Source of the DNA: a bacterium
GTDB taxonomy: Bacteria > Patescibacteriota > Microgenomatia > UBA1406 > GWC2-37-13
Direction of reading: 5' to 3'
Assembly (NCBI GenBank): GCA_021833625.1
Contig: JAKBEU010000001.1
Coordinates: 372,001 to 436,000, forward strand
Length of the DNA stretch: 64,000 nucleotides
In this document: positions 34,232 through 43,306 of the stretch, piece by piece
Numbering within the stretch: position 1 is the first letter of the stretch
Layout: the number at the start of each line of letters is the position of its first letter
Position numbers and translations under genes: made by a program
The notes under the pieces: generated by a model
Database searches by the model: none
Told to the model about the DNA's origin: nothing
Seen by the model: the letters and a program-made list of their open reading frames with translations, nothing else

Positions 34232-36091
34232 TTATGATTGCTGTTGGCTTTCCCGTATCTGGCGTAATCGTCTGTCATTCACTTTTCTCAGCGTTGATTG
34301 TAAGACTCGTTTTCGAATACGAAGTGAAATAGGAGTAATTTCCAACAATTCATCGTCGTTGATAAAATCAAGACTTTGCTCAAGAGTAAGTTTTGTTGCC
34401 GGAACAATACCAATGGAGACTCCTTCTCCTGCTGATCGATTATTGGTCAGTTGTTTTTCTTTACTGACGTTCACTTCTATATCATCCATTTTATTTGCTG
34501 CTCCTACCACCATTCCCTCATAGACAATGTCTCCATGTGCAACAAAAAGGACGCCGCGTGCCTGTACTTTGCCAATAGAATAGTTTGCAGCCTCTCCGCC
34601 TTTGACCGACACCAAGCTTCCGTTTCGCGTATCTTCCATTCGCTGTCCCTTTGGAAAATATCCAAGGAAAAACGTATGGAGGATTGCTGTTCCTCTTGTT
34701 TTTGTAAGCAGTGAGTTGCGGATACCGAGTAAATTCTGACTCGCAATACGGTAAATGACACGATTTCGTCCACCGCTTTCTTTTTTCATGTCAACCATCG
34801 TGGCTTTTCTTTTTCCCATTTCCTCAGCAATGACTCCGAAATATTCCTCATCAACTTCAATTGTTGCTTCTTCAAACGGTTCACATATTTCTCCTTCAAT
34901 GGTCTTATAAATAACCTGCGGTTTTGAGACTTCCATTTCATACCCTTCTCTTCGCATTTGCTCAAGAAGTACCGCGAGATGTAATTCTCCACGACCGGAT
35001 ACAATAAATCCGACACCTTCCGTATCATCTTCAACACGCAGTCCTAGGTTTGTTTCTATTTCTTTGTACAGACGTTCACGAAGTTGTCGTGACGTGCTAA
35101 ACTTCCCTTCTTTTCCTCCGAAAGGACTGGTGTTTGGACCGATACTTATTTTAATCGTCGGTTCTTCAACGGTAATATGTGGCATGCTTTGAGGAAATGC
35201 CGGATCACAAACGGTTTGACCGATGGTAAGGATAGGGATTCCCGCAATGGTTGCAATGTCGCCAGCAACCGCCTCATCCACTTCTGTCCTGTTAAGTCCT
35301 GAGGTCGTATACAACTTGGAGACTTTATATGTTCCGAGCGTCTTATCATTCTCTCCCACGACGGCGACCGTCTGGTCTTTTTTCAAGATTCCCTGTTCAA
35401 TCTTTCCAATACATAATCTGCCCACATAATTGTCGTATTCAAGAGTAGAAATCTGCATCTGTAATGGTTTGTCTTCATTTTTTACGGCATTGGGGACTTC
35501 TTTCATGACCGTTTCAAAAAGAGGCGACAAATCGCCCGGAGTGTCAGCGGTATATGTAGCGGGAAGCGTGTAGAACGCTTTTCCATCACGCCCGACGGCA
35601 TAAAGAGTCGTAAATTCGAGAGATGAATCGTCCTCTGCTAAATCAAGGAAAAGATTTTCAACTTCCGAAACGATTTCAACCGGACGTGCATCGCGCTTAT
35701 CAATTTTGTTTATGACAAGAATAATACGCAAACCTGCCTGTAATGCTTTTTTCAAAACAAACTTTGTCTGAGGAAGCGGACCTTCTGCTGCATCCACAAG
35801 AAGAATGGCAGCTGAGGCCATATTAATCGTGCGCTCGACTTCTCCACCGAAATCAGCGTGTCCCGGAGTGTCGATAATATTGATTTTTGTATTTTTATAA
35901 AAAACGGAGGTGTTTTTTGCAAGAATGGTAATACCTCGTTCACGCTCAAGATCATTTGAATCCATGATAAGGGTTTCGGACATTTCTTTTTGATTTGAAC
36001 GGAACGTATGCGTTTGTTTGAGAAGAGCATCAACAAGCGTTGTCTTTCCGTGATCGACGTGGGCAATTATCGCAATATTTCGAATTTCCAT
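34232..36091 (-). CDS. typA: GTPase TypA/BipA
   Basis: Ribosome-binding translational GTPase (~619 residues) that helps 50S assembly and stress adaptation. G1 AHVDHGKTT, switch-[12 protein letters not shown]3 [15 protein letters not shown]4 NKIDK, then EF-G-like domains and the family-specific C-terminal region ([27 protein letters not shown]). I chose the ATG at 36091 ([16 protein letters not shown]); the frame runs 5 codons further up. A TGTATAAT box at 36171-36178 gives a ~75-nt leader without a recognised element. Confidence 0.95.
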   Translation of the reverse strand: MEIRNIAIIAHVDHGKTTLVDALLKQTHTFRSNQKEMSETLIMDSNDLERERGITILAKNTSVFYKNTKINIIDTPGHADFGGEVERTINMASAAILLVDAAEGPLPQTKFVLKKALQAGLRIILVINKIDKRDARPVEIVSEVENLFLDLAEDDSSLEFTTLYAVGRDGKAFYTLPATYTADTPGDLSPLFETVMKEVPNAVKNEDKPLQMQISTLEYDNYVGRLCIGKIEQGILKKDQTVAVVGENDKTLGTYKVSKLYTTSGLNRTEVDEAVAGDIATIAGIPILTIGQTVCDPAFPQSMPHITVEEPTIKISIGPNTSPFGGKEGKFSTSRQLRERLYKEIETNLGLRVEDDTEGVGFIVSGRGELHLAVLLEQMRREGYEMEVSKPQVIYKTIEGEICEPFEEATIEVDEEYFGVIAEEMGKRKATMVDMKKESGGRNRVIYRIASQNLLGIRNSLLTKTRGTAILHTFFLGYFPKGQRMEDTRNGSLVSVKGGEAANYSIGKVQARGVLFVAHGDIVYEGMVVGAANKMDDIEVNVSKEKQLTNNRSAGEGVSIGIVPATKLTLEQSLDFINDDELLEITPISLRIRKRVLQSTLRKVNDRRLRQIRESQQQS

Positions 36092-36170
36092 AGCTAAAAA
36101 AATCAATTTCGGAGATTATCGACGTTTCAAGACGAGGTCTTAAAAAAAACTCCTTAAATAGCAAAAGTAT

Positions 36171-36178
36171 ATTATACA
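36171..36178 (-). promoter_or_regulatory. -10 box (TGTATAAT) of typA
   Basis: TGTATAAT on the minus strand; the first downstream start is the typA ATG at 36091. Confidence 0.45.
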
Positions 36179-36221
36179 CCTATATGTGCCGATTTTGGGA
36201 GGAAGTGAGGGATAATAGTAT

Positions 36222-36247
36222 AAAAAAGCTCATTGCAGATAAGCAAT
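36222..36247 (-). terminator. Weak candidate terminator after the Nudix gene
   Basis: Minus strand: ATTGC (36247-36243) pairs with GCAAT (36236-36232), followed after four bases by TTTTTT (36227-36222). The stem is short and includes the stop codon region. Confidence 0.3.
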
Positions 36248-36637
36248 ATTCTGCTTGTACACCGTAATTATGGGAATATGCGGAGGAAAAATGTTGTGGG
36301 GAAGACTATTTATGTCAAACCACTCCCATCCCGCGCATTTATCCTTCTCGACGCAGGTGATTGTTCCTTCGTACTCGCTTACGACAAAATTCACCTGAAT
36401 ATACATTTCACTTGGCAGCCGTTCATCGACAATTGAGCTAAAGCGGAGACGTAAAGCCCTCACTCCACATTCTTCGTATAACTCCCTTTTCACCCCATCG
36501 ACCAATCGCTCACCCTGCTCTAAATGTCCTCCCGGAAGGCCATACGTTCCCTCTCCTTTGCAGTTTTTTCTGAGGCCCAACAGTAGTTTGTTGTCTTTGA
36601 TGACCAGCCCGTTGCATCCGATATTTGTTTTAATCAT
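36230..36637 (-). CDS. Nudix hydrolase
   Basis: 135 residues. A complete Nudix box is visible from residue ~37: GGHLEQGERLVDGVKRELYE followed by ECGV, i.e. Gx5Ex7REUxEExGU with all metal-binding Glu. It hydrolyses a nucleoside diphosphate linked to another moiety in the cytosol. Last gene of a three-gene operon with ATGA overlaps (PLP enzyme, GNAT, Nudix), so its substrate may be a product or side product of that cluster rather than 8-oxo-dGTP. Confidence 0.92.
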   Translation of the reverse strand: MIKTNIGCNGLVIKDNKLLLGLRKNCKGEGTYGLPGGHLEQGERLVDGVKRELYEECGVRALRLRFSSIVDERLPSEMYIQVNFVVSEYEGTITCVEKDKCAGWEWFDINSLPHNIFPPHIPIITVYKQNIAYLQ

Positions 36638-37098
36638 AATGTTTTTTCCATATAATACGCCCTTATGTTTTCATTAGTCAGCAAAAATCCTCTTTTCTGA
36701 TAAAGAATATGCGCAACCTTAAACTGTTTATTTGTCCAGACCTCTATTTTTTTATATCCTTTCTGTATACAGTACTCTATTGCCCTGTCAAGAAGTTGTG
36801 AACCAAATCCCCGTCCCTGCTGTTCTTTTTTGACGTAAAAGCGCCGTATTTCCGCTACGTCTCCATTTGATGCTATCCCTATCGTTCCTATCACCTGCCG
36901 CTTCAGTTTGAGTACATAGAACATCCCTCCACTGTCTACATAATATTTCTTCGGATCTTCAAGATCATAGTGATACTTTGAATTATAGGTAAAGCCATAT
37001 TCTTTTGAAACCTCCAAAACCAGTGCCTTTACCTGTTTTTGATCTGATGCAGAAAGTTCCATAAAGACCGGGTTTGCTCCCTGTGTGATAGTGCTCAT
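36634..37098 (-). CDS. GNAT-family N-acetyltransferase
   Basis: 154 residues. Acetyl-CoA binding motif A is clear: VAEIRRFYVKKEQQGRGFGS (Q/RxxGxG/A), followed by LLDRAIEYCIQKGYKKIEVWT and the C-terminal AHILYQKRGFLLT strand of the GNAT fold. Transfers an acyl group to an amine; substrate unknown. It overlaps both neighbours by 4 nt (ATGA), so it is translationally coupled to the PLP enzyme upstream and the Nudix hydrolase downstream. Confidence 0.9.
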   Translation of the reverse strand: MSTITQGANPVFMELSASDQKQVKALVLEVSKEYGFTYNSKYHYDLEDPKKYYVDSGGMFYVLKLKRQVIGTIGIASNGDVAEIRRFYVKKEQQGRGFGSQLLDRAIEYCIQKGYKKIEVWTNKQFKVAHILYQKRGFLLTNENIRAYYMEKTL

Positions 37099-39305
37099 AA
37101 TGTGTTTTTTATTGTTTGTTTGATAAGTGCATCCGCAACTTTTTTCCCAAATGTTTCAAGCTCACTGCATGGCGTCTCAAGTCCAAAACTGACGCGGGGT
37201 ATCTTTTGAAAGAATAGTGCCCCCCTATACGAAAATTCACCGGGAATAAAGGTGACCCGGGTAGTATTGAGTCCAAAACTGCTTGCTCTTTCATACCCTG
37301 GAGTTGAGTCGAAGGGCTTTACCACCGATTTGACTATTTTTTTGAAGAACTTCTTATAACAATAAGACACTTCACTTATTTCCCCGTTCATATTCTTCAT
37401 CCGATAAAAAGGAAAGCGAAACCCCCTATTTTGAACCGCCCGTATCATCGTTGACATAGGAGGGATAAGATAGATGTACTGGGAAGAATCCCTGTTTGAC
37501 TCAATCCTCCATCTGAACTGCGACCCCGTCCTTCGCATTGCGCTCATAAATCCTTTTTGAAACTGTTTCCCTTTGTCCCACAGGCGGGCGGTGATTGCCT
37601 CTACTTCCTTTGCATTGAATGTGTGAAAAAAGCATAAGTCTCTGAGACTTATTGTTGCATGAGCGGTCAACAGGGCTTTACGTATAAAGGGTTTTATTTT
37701 CTCACCCCCTTCATATACCACGACTCCCGCAAAATGATTCCTGTCTCCGTGTCTGTATTTTGTCAGACTCGCAATTTCAAACAGATGGAGATTCTCCGGC
37801 TGTTTTTCACCCTTTGGTACAGTCCGATACAACAAATTGGTTGTCTTATCAACAATGAGGAAATAATTCTCCCGGGGATTGTTTTTTGCAATGCGTAGTA
37901 TGGACCAAATAAAGTCATCACGCTGTCTTTTATAATCTGTCGTCCTTTTCAGCGTAGTGTAGGGAGGATTGGAGCTTACATTTATACAAAAAACACGAAC
38001 GTGAGCATCCGTCATATTTCGAGCGATGGAAAACTCCCTCCGGATAATCGTATCCGCTTCATAATAGAGACCCTTTTGTATATATGCTAAAGGGCGATTT
38101 TTTTTCGTTTTGTCAAAGTAATGTGCCGCAGCATATACTCCGAATGTCGTGGCGCTCAGTCCCGTTCTTGTTAAAATAAGCACCGGTTGTTTGTGGGGTG
38201 CACCATGCCGATCACCCATAAGCACGCTCATATAGCTGTTTATGAGCGTTTTTTGCGCATGATGGGCAAACGTCTTTTCATTCTCCCCTGCAAGCAGTGA
38301 ATAGAGCTTCGACTGCTTTGCGGTTGTGTATGCCGACACATCCCTCAAAGCAGCAAGAGAAATTATTTCATCCCATATAGCTTCCAACTCCTTGAGTACG
38401 TTCGCTTTGCCAAGTCCCTTACCGCGCTTCACTTCCCTTCCCGCACTAAGTTCCGTTTTGTTGGCTCCCCTCATAAGGGATAGCCCACCCTCTAAAAGGG
38501 TTTCCAATATTTCCTGTCTTGAAGGCTCGGATTGTGGCAAAAAGGAGTTCTCATCCTCTTTTTTCATTCTCCGACCCGATAAAGCAAAGCCGCTCACTTC
38601 CTCATTGAGGTGAAACGGCAGAATGAGCATTGCCGGGCTGTCGTGCCGGGCATATATGTGGAGCGCTTCCTCTATCTCATCCTTGGTAAGAGTGCGGTTA
38701 AAATAGTATGCGGCAAGTCGTTTTTTATTTGATACTTCTATGATTTTTTTGAATTCATTCAGAGAGTAAATAGGTATGTAGAGAGCCTTTTTGGATAGCT
38801 CCTTGAAATACGCATCCATTTCTTTTCTTTTTACATAATGCGTCCGCGTTATTTCCGTGGGAAAAATATCCAAAGGTTGATCTGAAAACTCAAGCTGGCA
38901 GAGGCCTTCTTCTTCAAACAGGTATCCTGCCCTCCCGTATGCTTTTGTCCCGATATTCATGTGTATACGCGGACTCATTTCGTCCATGACAAAAATATCC
39001 AATAATGAAACAACGGTTCGTATACAGTTTTTCGCAAGCTGTTTTTCCGCGAAACCCCAGGAACTGTTACGATACTCTTTTAAGAGAGAAACCAGCCGTA
39101 CTATCAACTTTCTTTCCGCATCGGTGCATTTTTGAGAGTGTTCGGTAATGAGATGTGTTAAAGAGTGGATACATGCATTAATCTGAAAAATGGGGGCAAC
39201 TCTTGGGAGGAGGAGGGGAACAGAAACACTATGACGGAGAAATGTGCTTTCTTTCTTGCCGTTTTTTTGTCTATCTGTCTGTGACAGGACAAACAACCTC
39301 TTCAT
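37095..39305 (-). CDS. Divergent fold-type I PLP enzyme with a ~330-residue N-terminal extension
   Basis: 736 residues. The C-terminal ~380 residues align by motif with Cys/Met-metabolism PLP enzymes such as the gene at 47731-48765: PVLILTRTGLSATTFGVYAA (cofactor phosphate loop), NVSSNPPYTTL (the ESxxNP-like turn), FLIVDKTTNLLYR (VDNT-like; Asp binds the PLP ring) and ASLTKYRHGD (SxTKY; Lys forms the Schiff base). The N-terminal part (~1-330) is unlike anything I recognise. I use the ATG at 39305, 9 nt from a TATAAT; an in-frame GTG lies at 39332. It probably acts on an amino acid or peptide together with the neighbouring ATP-grasp, GNAT and Nudix enzymes. Confidence 0.72.
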   Translation of the reverse strand: MKRLFVLSQTDRQKNGKKESTFLRHSVSVPLLLPRVAPIFQINACIHSLTHLITEHSQKCTDAERKLIVRLVSLLKEYRNSSWGFAEKQLAKNCIRTVVSLLDIFVMDEMSPRIHMNIGTKAYGRAGYLFEEEGLCQLEFSDQPLDIFPTEITRTHYVKRKEMDAYFKELSKKALYIPIYSLNEFKKIIEVSNKKRLAAYYFNRTLTKDEIEEALHIYARHDSPAMLILPFHLNEEVSGFALSGRRMKKEDENSFLPQSEPSRQEILETLLEGGLSLMRGANKTELSAGREVKRGKGLGKANVLKELEAIWDEIISLAALRDVSAYTTAKQSKLYSLLAGENEKTFAHHAQKTLINSYMSVLMGDRHGAPHKQPVLILTRTGLSATTFGVYAAAHYFDKTKKNRPLAYIQKGLYYEADTIIRREFSIARNMTDAHVRVFCINVSSNPPYTTLKRTTDYKRQRDDFIWSILRIAKNNPRENYFLIVDKTTNLLYRTVPKGEKQPENLHLFEIASLTKYRHGDRNHFAGVVVYEGGEKIKPFIRKALLTAHATISLRDLCFFHTFNAKEVEAITARLWDKGKQFQKGFMSAMRRTGSQFRWRIESNRDSSQYIYLIPPMSTMIRAVQNRGFRFPFYRMKNMNGEISEVSYCYKKFFKKIVKSVVKPFDSTPGYERASSFGLNTTRVTFIPGEFSYRGALFFQKIPRVSFGLETPCSELETFGKKVADALIKQTIKNTL

Positions 39306-39314
39306 ACCTCCCCT

Positions 39315-39370
39315 ATTATACACTATTGTCACCTGCTAAACTATAAAAAGGACAGTAAATGATGTATAAT
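39315..39370. promoter_or_regulatory. Divergent promoters of the PLP and ATP-grasp genes
   Basis: TGTATAAT occurs on both strands: minus at 39322-39315 (ATG of the PLP gene at 39305, 9 nt away) and plus at 39363-39370 (ATG of the ATP-grasp gene at 39387). Both transcripts would have leaders of about 0-10 nt. The shared region is 81 nt. Confidence 0.5.
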
Positions 39371-39386
39371 TGGACAAACGTGAATA

Positions 39387-40739
39387 ATGCGTAACAAAAT
39401 ACTTTTCCTGGAGAAAGTACCATTTATGGGCGTTGAGTTGCTCGACCTTCTTGTCGAAAACTATTATATTGTTTCTTATCACTCCGACAGCACGACCACT
39501 CTCCTTCAGAAAAAAGGATTTCCGGTTGTCTGCTATAAAAATACAAATGCCTCCGAAAACATACTTGGAGGAGACGCAATTGCACGCGTACTTAAAAATA
39601 AAAAATTCATGAAAAAAATTGTTGGCAATAAGGGAACAAAAACCCGCGCCCTTTTCTTTTATACGACAAAAGAAATGGAAAGTCTCTGCAAGTCCCATAA
39701 CATCTCTCTTCTCCTTCCCTCCGTTCGGCTTCAAAAAAAACTGGGTGATAAATTGTCTTTGGAGCAATTTTGTAAACAGATGGGGATAAAGACAAACACA
39801 ACAATCGCGTACAAACGGGTAGCGTATACACCAAGCCGCGCGTATGAAGACTGCGTACAAAAACTGGGGCTTCCTTTTGTCATTCAAAGCAGCTTCGGTG
39901 CTTCGGGAGAGAGTACCTATAAAATTCACTCCGCAGAAGAATTCTTACTATTAAGCAATAAAATATCCGGCGGGCTGCGCGCTTCAAAATATTTAGGAGA
40001 CATTGTCCCGCTCTCCGTCCATATCTGCATTACACGCACCAAGATATTGTTTGAGGGTCCGTATCTACAAATTGTCGGATTCCCGGAGCTTTCCCAAAAT
40101 CCTTTCCAATTTTGCGGAAATGATATGAATCAACATATGCTTACGCAAACGGTAAAGGTAAAAATAAAATCGGCAAGTATAAAACTTGCGCAGTTCGCCC
40201 GGACACTGGGCTATCGGGGAATTTTGGGTATAGATTTCTTATACGACCCATCAAGTAAGGAAGTGTATGTCCAGGAAATAAACAGCAGACTTGTCGGACT
40301 TACGAGACTTATCACGGGCGTTCAAAAAGAACAAAAATTAACACCGCATCTTCTCTCACACATACAGCAATTTGTACCGCTGAAAAATAGCGAAGGGTTT
40401 GTGGAGGGAAATATAAAACTAAACGGACGTAGTTATTCTCAACTTTACATTGCTAATAATGCAACAACTCCACAAAGAGCTACACGTTCTCTCCCGTCCG
40501 GAATATATACTCTCAAAGGCAATAAATTAGCTCTGAAGAAAGAATCACTATTTGTTGCCGATATGACACGGGGGGACATTATGTGCACGTTTGCCGTTAA
40601 TAAAGGAGATAATGTACAGCCAAGCGATATTGTTGCAAAGATAATTCTGAAAGAGGCGGCTATCGAAAAAAAAGCATATCGCCTTACCAAAAAAACAAAA
40701 CACACCGTCGCTCACATCAGAAGATATATTTTGGGATAA
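39387..40739 (+). CDS. ATP-grasp ligase
   Basis: 450 residues. N-terminal pre-ATP-grasp Rossmann-like domain (~1-125), then an ATP-grasp core: KLSLEQFCKQMGIKT, LPFVIQSSFGASGESTYK (the flexible ATP-binding loop), LGYRGILGIDFLYD and VYVQEINSRLVGLTRL, where the E-x-N-x-R Glu/Asn bind Mg. A C-terminal ~100-residue domain ends with a GDNVQPSDIVAKI motif like the hammerhead domain of biotin-dependent carboxylases. It forms an amide from a carboxylate and an amine using ATP. Divergently transcribed from the PLP-GNAT-Nudix operon; a joint small-molecule or peptide pathway is inferred. Confidence 0.82.
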   Translation: MRNKILFLEKVPFMGVELLDLLVENYYIVSYHSDSTTTLLQKKGFPVVCYKNTNASENILGGDAIARVLKNKKFMKKIVGNKGTKTRALFFYTTKEMESLCKSHNISLLLPSVRLQKKLGDKLSLEQFCKQMGIKTNTTIAYKRVAYTPSRAYEDCVQKLGLPFVIQSSFGASGESTYKIHSAEEFLLLSNKISGGLRASKYLGDIVPLSVHICITRTKILFEGPYLQIVGFPELSQNPFQFCGNDMNQHMLTQTVKVKIKSASIKLAQFARTLGYRGILGIDFLYDPSSKEVYVQEINSRLVGLTRLITGVQKEQKLTPHLLSHIQQFVPLKNSEGFVEGNIKLNGRSYSQLYIANNATTPQRATRSLPSGIYTLKGNKLALKKESLFVADMTRGDIMCTFAVNKGDNVQPSDIVAKIILKEAAIEKKAYRLTKKTKHTVAHIRRYILG

Positions 40740-40763
40740 ACTCCCTCCTTTCATTTTCCCGGG

Positions 40764-40834
40764 TTGCCCAACCTGGATTCGAACCAGGATAATCAGATCC
40801 AGAGTCTGATGTCCTACCGTTAGACGATCGGGCA
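40764..40834 (-). tRNA. tRNA-Gln (anticodon CTG)
   Basis: Minus strand: acceptor TGCCCGA/TTGGGCA with the U1-A72 pair typical of tRNA-Gln, D stem GTCT/GGAC, anticodon stem TCAGA/TCTGA around loop CTCTGGA, T arm CCTGG-TTCGAAT-CCAGG, discriminator A followed by CCC, so CCA is not encoded. It reads CAG. It is convergent with the ATP-grasp gene. Confidence 0.93.
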
Positions 40835-40862
40835 ACGACAACCCCGGATATATTTTACACCA

Positions 40863-43292
40863 TTACATGACAAAATTGAGGATTCTCCCCTTCACGTAAA
40901 TGACTTTATATTGTTTTCCTTCAAGATACTGGGCGACTCGTTCGTTATTTTTTGCGATTCCCACGATTTCTTCCTGGCTCTGGGTACCTGCCGGCACTTG
41001 AATCATAGCCCTTACCTTCCCGTTTACCTGCACTGGAATAGTAAGAACAGTGTCTTTAAATACGTTTATATCGACCTTCGGCCACTTTGAGATGTGGATG
41101 GATGTTGTTTCTTTAAATACGTCCCTCCATATCTTTTCCGTCACAAACGGGGCAAAAGGAGACAGGATTTGAACGAATTTTTTCGTATCGGCAAGGGATA
41201 ATCCGGACGGATTTGCTTCCCATGCATTCAAAAATTCCATCATTGCAGCAACTGCCGTATTAAATTTTGTCTGTGCAATATCATCGCCGACCTTTCGGAT
41301 AGTTTTATTCAGTTTTGCAGTAAGGCTTGGATCAGATTTCAAGTCCAGTCCGCCGATCTTTTCAAACATTACCCATACGCGTTTTACAAACCTGTGAGCT
41401 CCTTGAAGTGCGGTCGTTGACCATGCAATTTCCATGTTAAACGGCGCCATAAACATTTCGTACAGACGTAATGTATCTGCTCCAAACTGGGAAATCACGT
41501 CGTCAGGATTGATGGTATTGCCCCATGATTTGCTCATCTTGCGATGATCCTCAGCAAGCACCATTCCGACATTCCTCAACCTCAAAAACGGCTCGGGAAA
41601 GTTAAGCAATCCCATATCCTGCAGCGCCTTCACCCAAAAACGAGCGTATAGCAAATGCAAAACGGCGTGTTCCGCCCCTCCCAAATACCAATCAACGGGC
41701 ATCCAGGGGAGTTTTTTGAGTCCGTCAGTGAATTGGGTGAGGGTTTCATCCCTTTTGTCCTGCGCAAAGCGGAGAAAATACCAGCAGCTGCCCGCCCAAT
41801 TCGGCATCGTATCCGTTTCGCGGACTGCCTTACCGTGGCACACGGGACAGGTTGTATTCACGAATTCGGGAATGGCAGATAGCGGAGACTCTCCCGTTTC
41901 TGTCGGCTCGTAACTTTCCGTATAGGGAAGTTTCAACGGAAGCTCGGTGTCCGGAATGGGATTCCATCCGCACTTTTCGCAGTAGACCATTGGAATAGGC
42001 TCTCCCCAATAGCGTTGGCGGGAAAAAATCCAGTCACGAAGATGATAAGAAACGGTTTTTTCTCCTTTTTTTATATTGGTAAGGTCGGCACATATCTTTA
42101 CCCTTGCCTCCTCGGTTTTCATGCCCGAATATCCTTCAGAGTTAACAAGAATGCCTTCATTTTCGTACGCTCCTTCATTATTTTTTCCTGACTCCGCGCC
42201 CGGCGGCACGACAACGGGAATAATCTCAATTCCATAGGCATTAGCAAAGTCGAAGTCTCTTTGATCATGAGCGGGAACGACCATAACAGCTCCCGTTCCC
42301 ACAGAGCCCAAAACATAGTCTCCTACCCATACCGGAATTTTTTTTGCGGTCAAAGGATGAACAACGTGTGCACCGGTAAATACTCCCGTTTTCTTTTTCG
42401 TATTGTCTTCGCGCTCCATTTCTGACTTTCGATATGATTTTTCTATATATTTTTTCACGTCAGGATTTTTTTCAACAGCCCGCTGTGCAAAAGAATGTTC
42501 CGGCGCAACAACAACTGCTGAAACACCGTATAAGGTGTCTATGCGTGTCGTAAAACATTCAATGAATTCGTCCGAGTTTTCCATTCCAAACCTTACATTG
42601 ACTCCTTTTTTTTTTCCTATCCAGTTCTTCTGCATTTCAAGAATTCCCTTCGGCCAGTCCAAAAGCTTCAAATCTTCAAGCAATCGCTCCGCATAAGCGG
42701 TGATTTTGAATATCCATTGAGGAAGTTCTTTTTTTATGATGGGTGTTCCGCACCGTTCGTGCGTACCGTTTGCAAGAACTTCTTCTTCAGCCAATCCGGT
42801 TTTGCACTTCGGACAAAAATTGATGGGTGTGTTTTTCTTATACAACAATCCCTTCTTGTAGAACTGAATAAACAACCACTGCGTCCATTTGTAGTAGGCG
42901 GGATCAGTTGTTGAGAATTCCTTCTCCCAATCGTAAGAAAGGCCAAGGCTTTGCATCTGGTGCTTAAAATTGGCTATATTACCGGGGACCATGTCGAGAG
43001 GATTCTTTTTTGCTTTAATGGCTGCATTTTCTGCCGGAAGACCGAATGCGTCCCACCCCATAGGATGGAGTACCTGTTTTCCTTCCATGCGGAAATAGCG
43101 GGCAAGGACATCCGTACCTGTATATATGCGGACGTGACCCACATGAAGTCCGGACCCAGACGGATAAGGGAACATTGACAGACAATATGATTTTGATGCA
43201 ATCTCACTTAACTTTGGTGTTTTATAGACCCCCTCTTTCTCCCAAACTGCAATGAGGGACCGTTCAAACTCCTGCGGATTATATAGTGGCAT
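40863..43292 (-). CDS. leuS: Leucyl-tRNA synthetase
   Basis: 809 residues. Charges tRNA-Leu. HIGH-type motif PYPSGSGLHVGHVRIYTGTD (residues ~37-56), two zinc Cys pairs (CPKC and CEKCG), the CP1 editing domain with the Thr-rich motif TTRIDTLYGVS, and KMSKSWGN. The C-terminal anticodon domain is complete, ending in a LeuRS-type KVIYVKGRILNFVM tail. It starts 14 nt after the stop of the CoA-biosynthesis fusion gene on the same strand. Confidence 0.97.
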   Translation of the reverse strand: MPLYNPQEFERSLIAVWEKEGVYKTPKLSEIASKSYCLSMFPYPSGSGLHVGHVRIYTGTDVLARYFRMEGKQVLHPMGWDAFGLPAENAAIKAKKNPLDMVPGNIANFKHQMQSLGLSYDWEKEFSTTDPAYYKWTQWLFIQFYKKGLLYKKNTPINFCPKCKTGLAEEEVLANGTHERCGTPIIKKELPQWIFKITAYAERLLEDLKLLDWPKGILEMQKNWIGKKKGVNVRFGMENSDEFIECFTTRIDTLYGVSAVVVAPEHSFAQRAVEKNPDVKKYIEKSYRKSEMEREDNTKKKTGVFTGAHVVHPLTAKKIPVWVGDYVLGSVGTGAVMVVPAHDQRDFDFANAYGIEIIPVVVPPGAESGKNNEGAYENEGILVNSEGYSGMKTEEARVKICADLTNIKKGEKTVSYHLRDWIFSRQRYWGEPIPMVYCEKCGWNPIPDTELPLKLPYTESYEPTETGESPLSAIPEFVNTTCPVCHGKAVRETDTMPNWAGSCWYFLRFAQDKRDETLTQFTDGLKKLPWMPVDWYLGGAEHAVLHLLYARFWVKALQDMGLLNFPEPFLRLRNVGMVLAEDHRKMSKSWGNTINPDDVISQFGADTLRLYEMFMAPFNMEIAWSTTALQGAHRFVKRVWVMFEKIGGLDLKSDPSLTAKLNKTIRKVGDDIAQTKFNTAVAAMMEFLNAWEANPSGLSLADTKKFVQILSPFAPFVTEKIWRDVFKETTSIHISKWPKVDINVFKDTVLTIPVQVNGKVRAMIQVPAGTQSQEEIVGIAKNNERVAQYLEGKQYKVIYVKGRILNFVM

Positions 43293-43306
43293 ATTCTTAC
43301 AATTTA

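Noticed and set aside
36126-36150. Hairpin AAGAC-GAG-GTCTT next to an A/T run upstream of typA
   Set aside because: On the transcribed minus strand the T-run precedes the hairpin, so it is not an intrinsic terminator; no riboswitch class fits.
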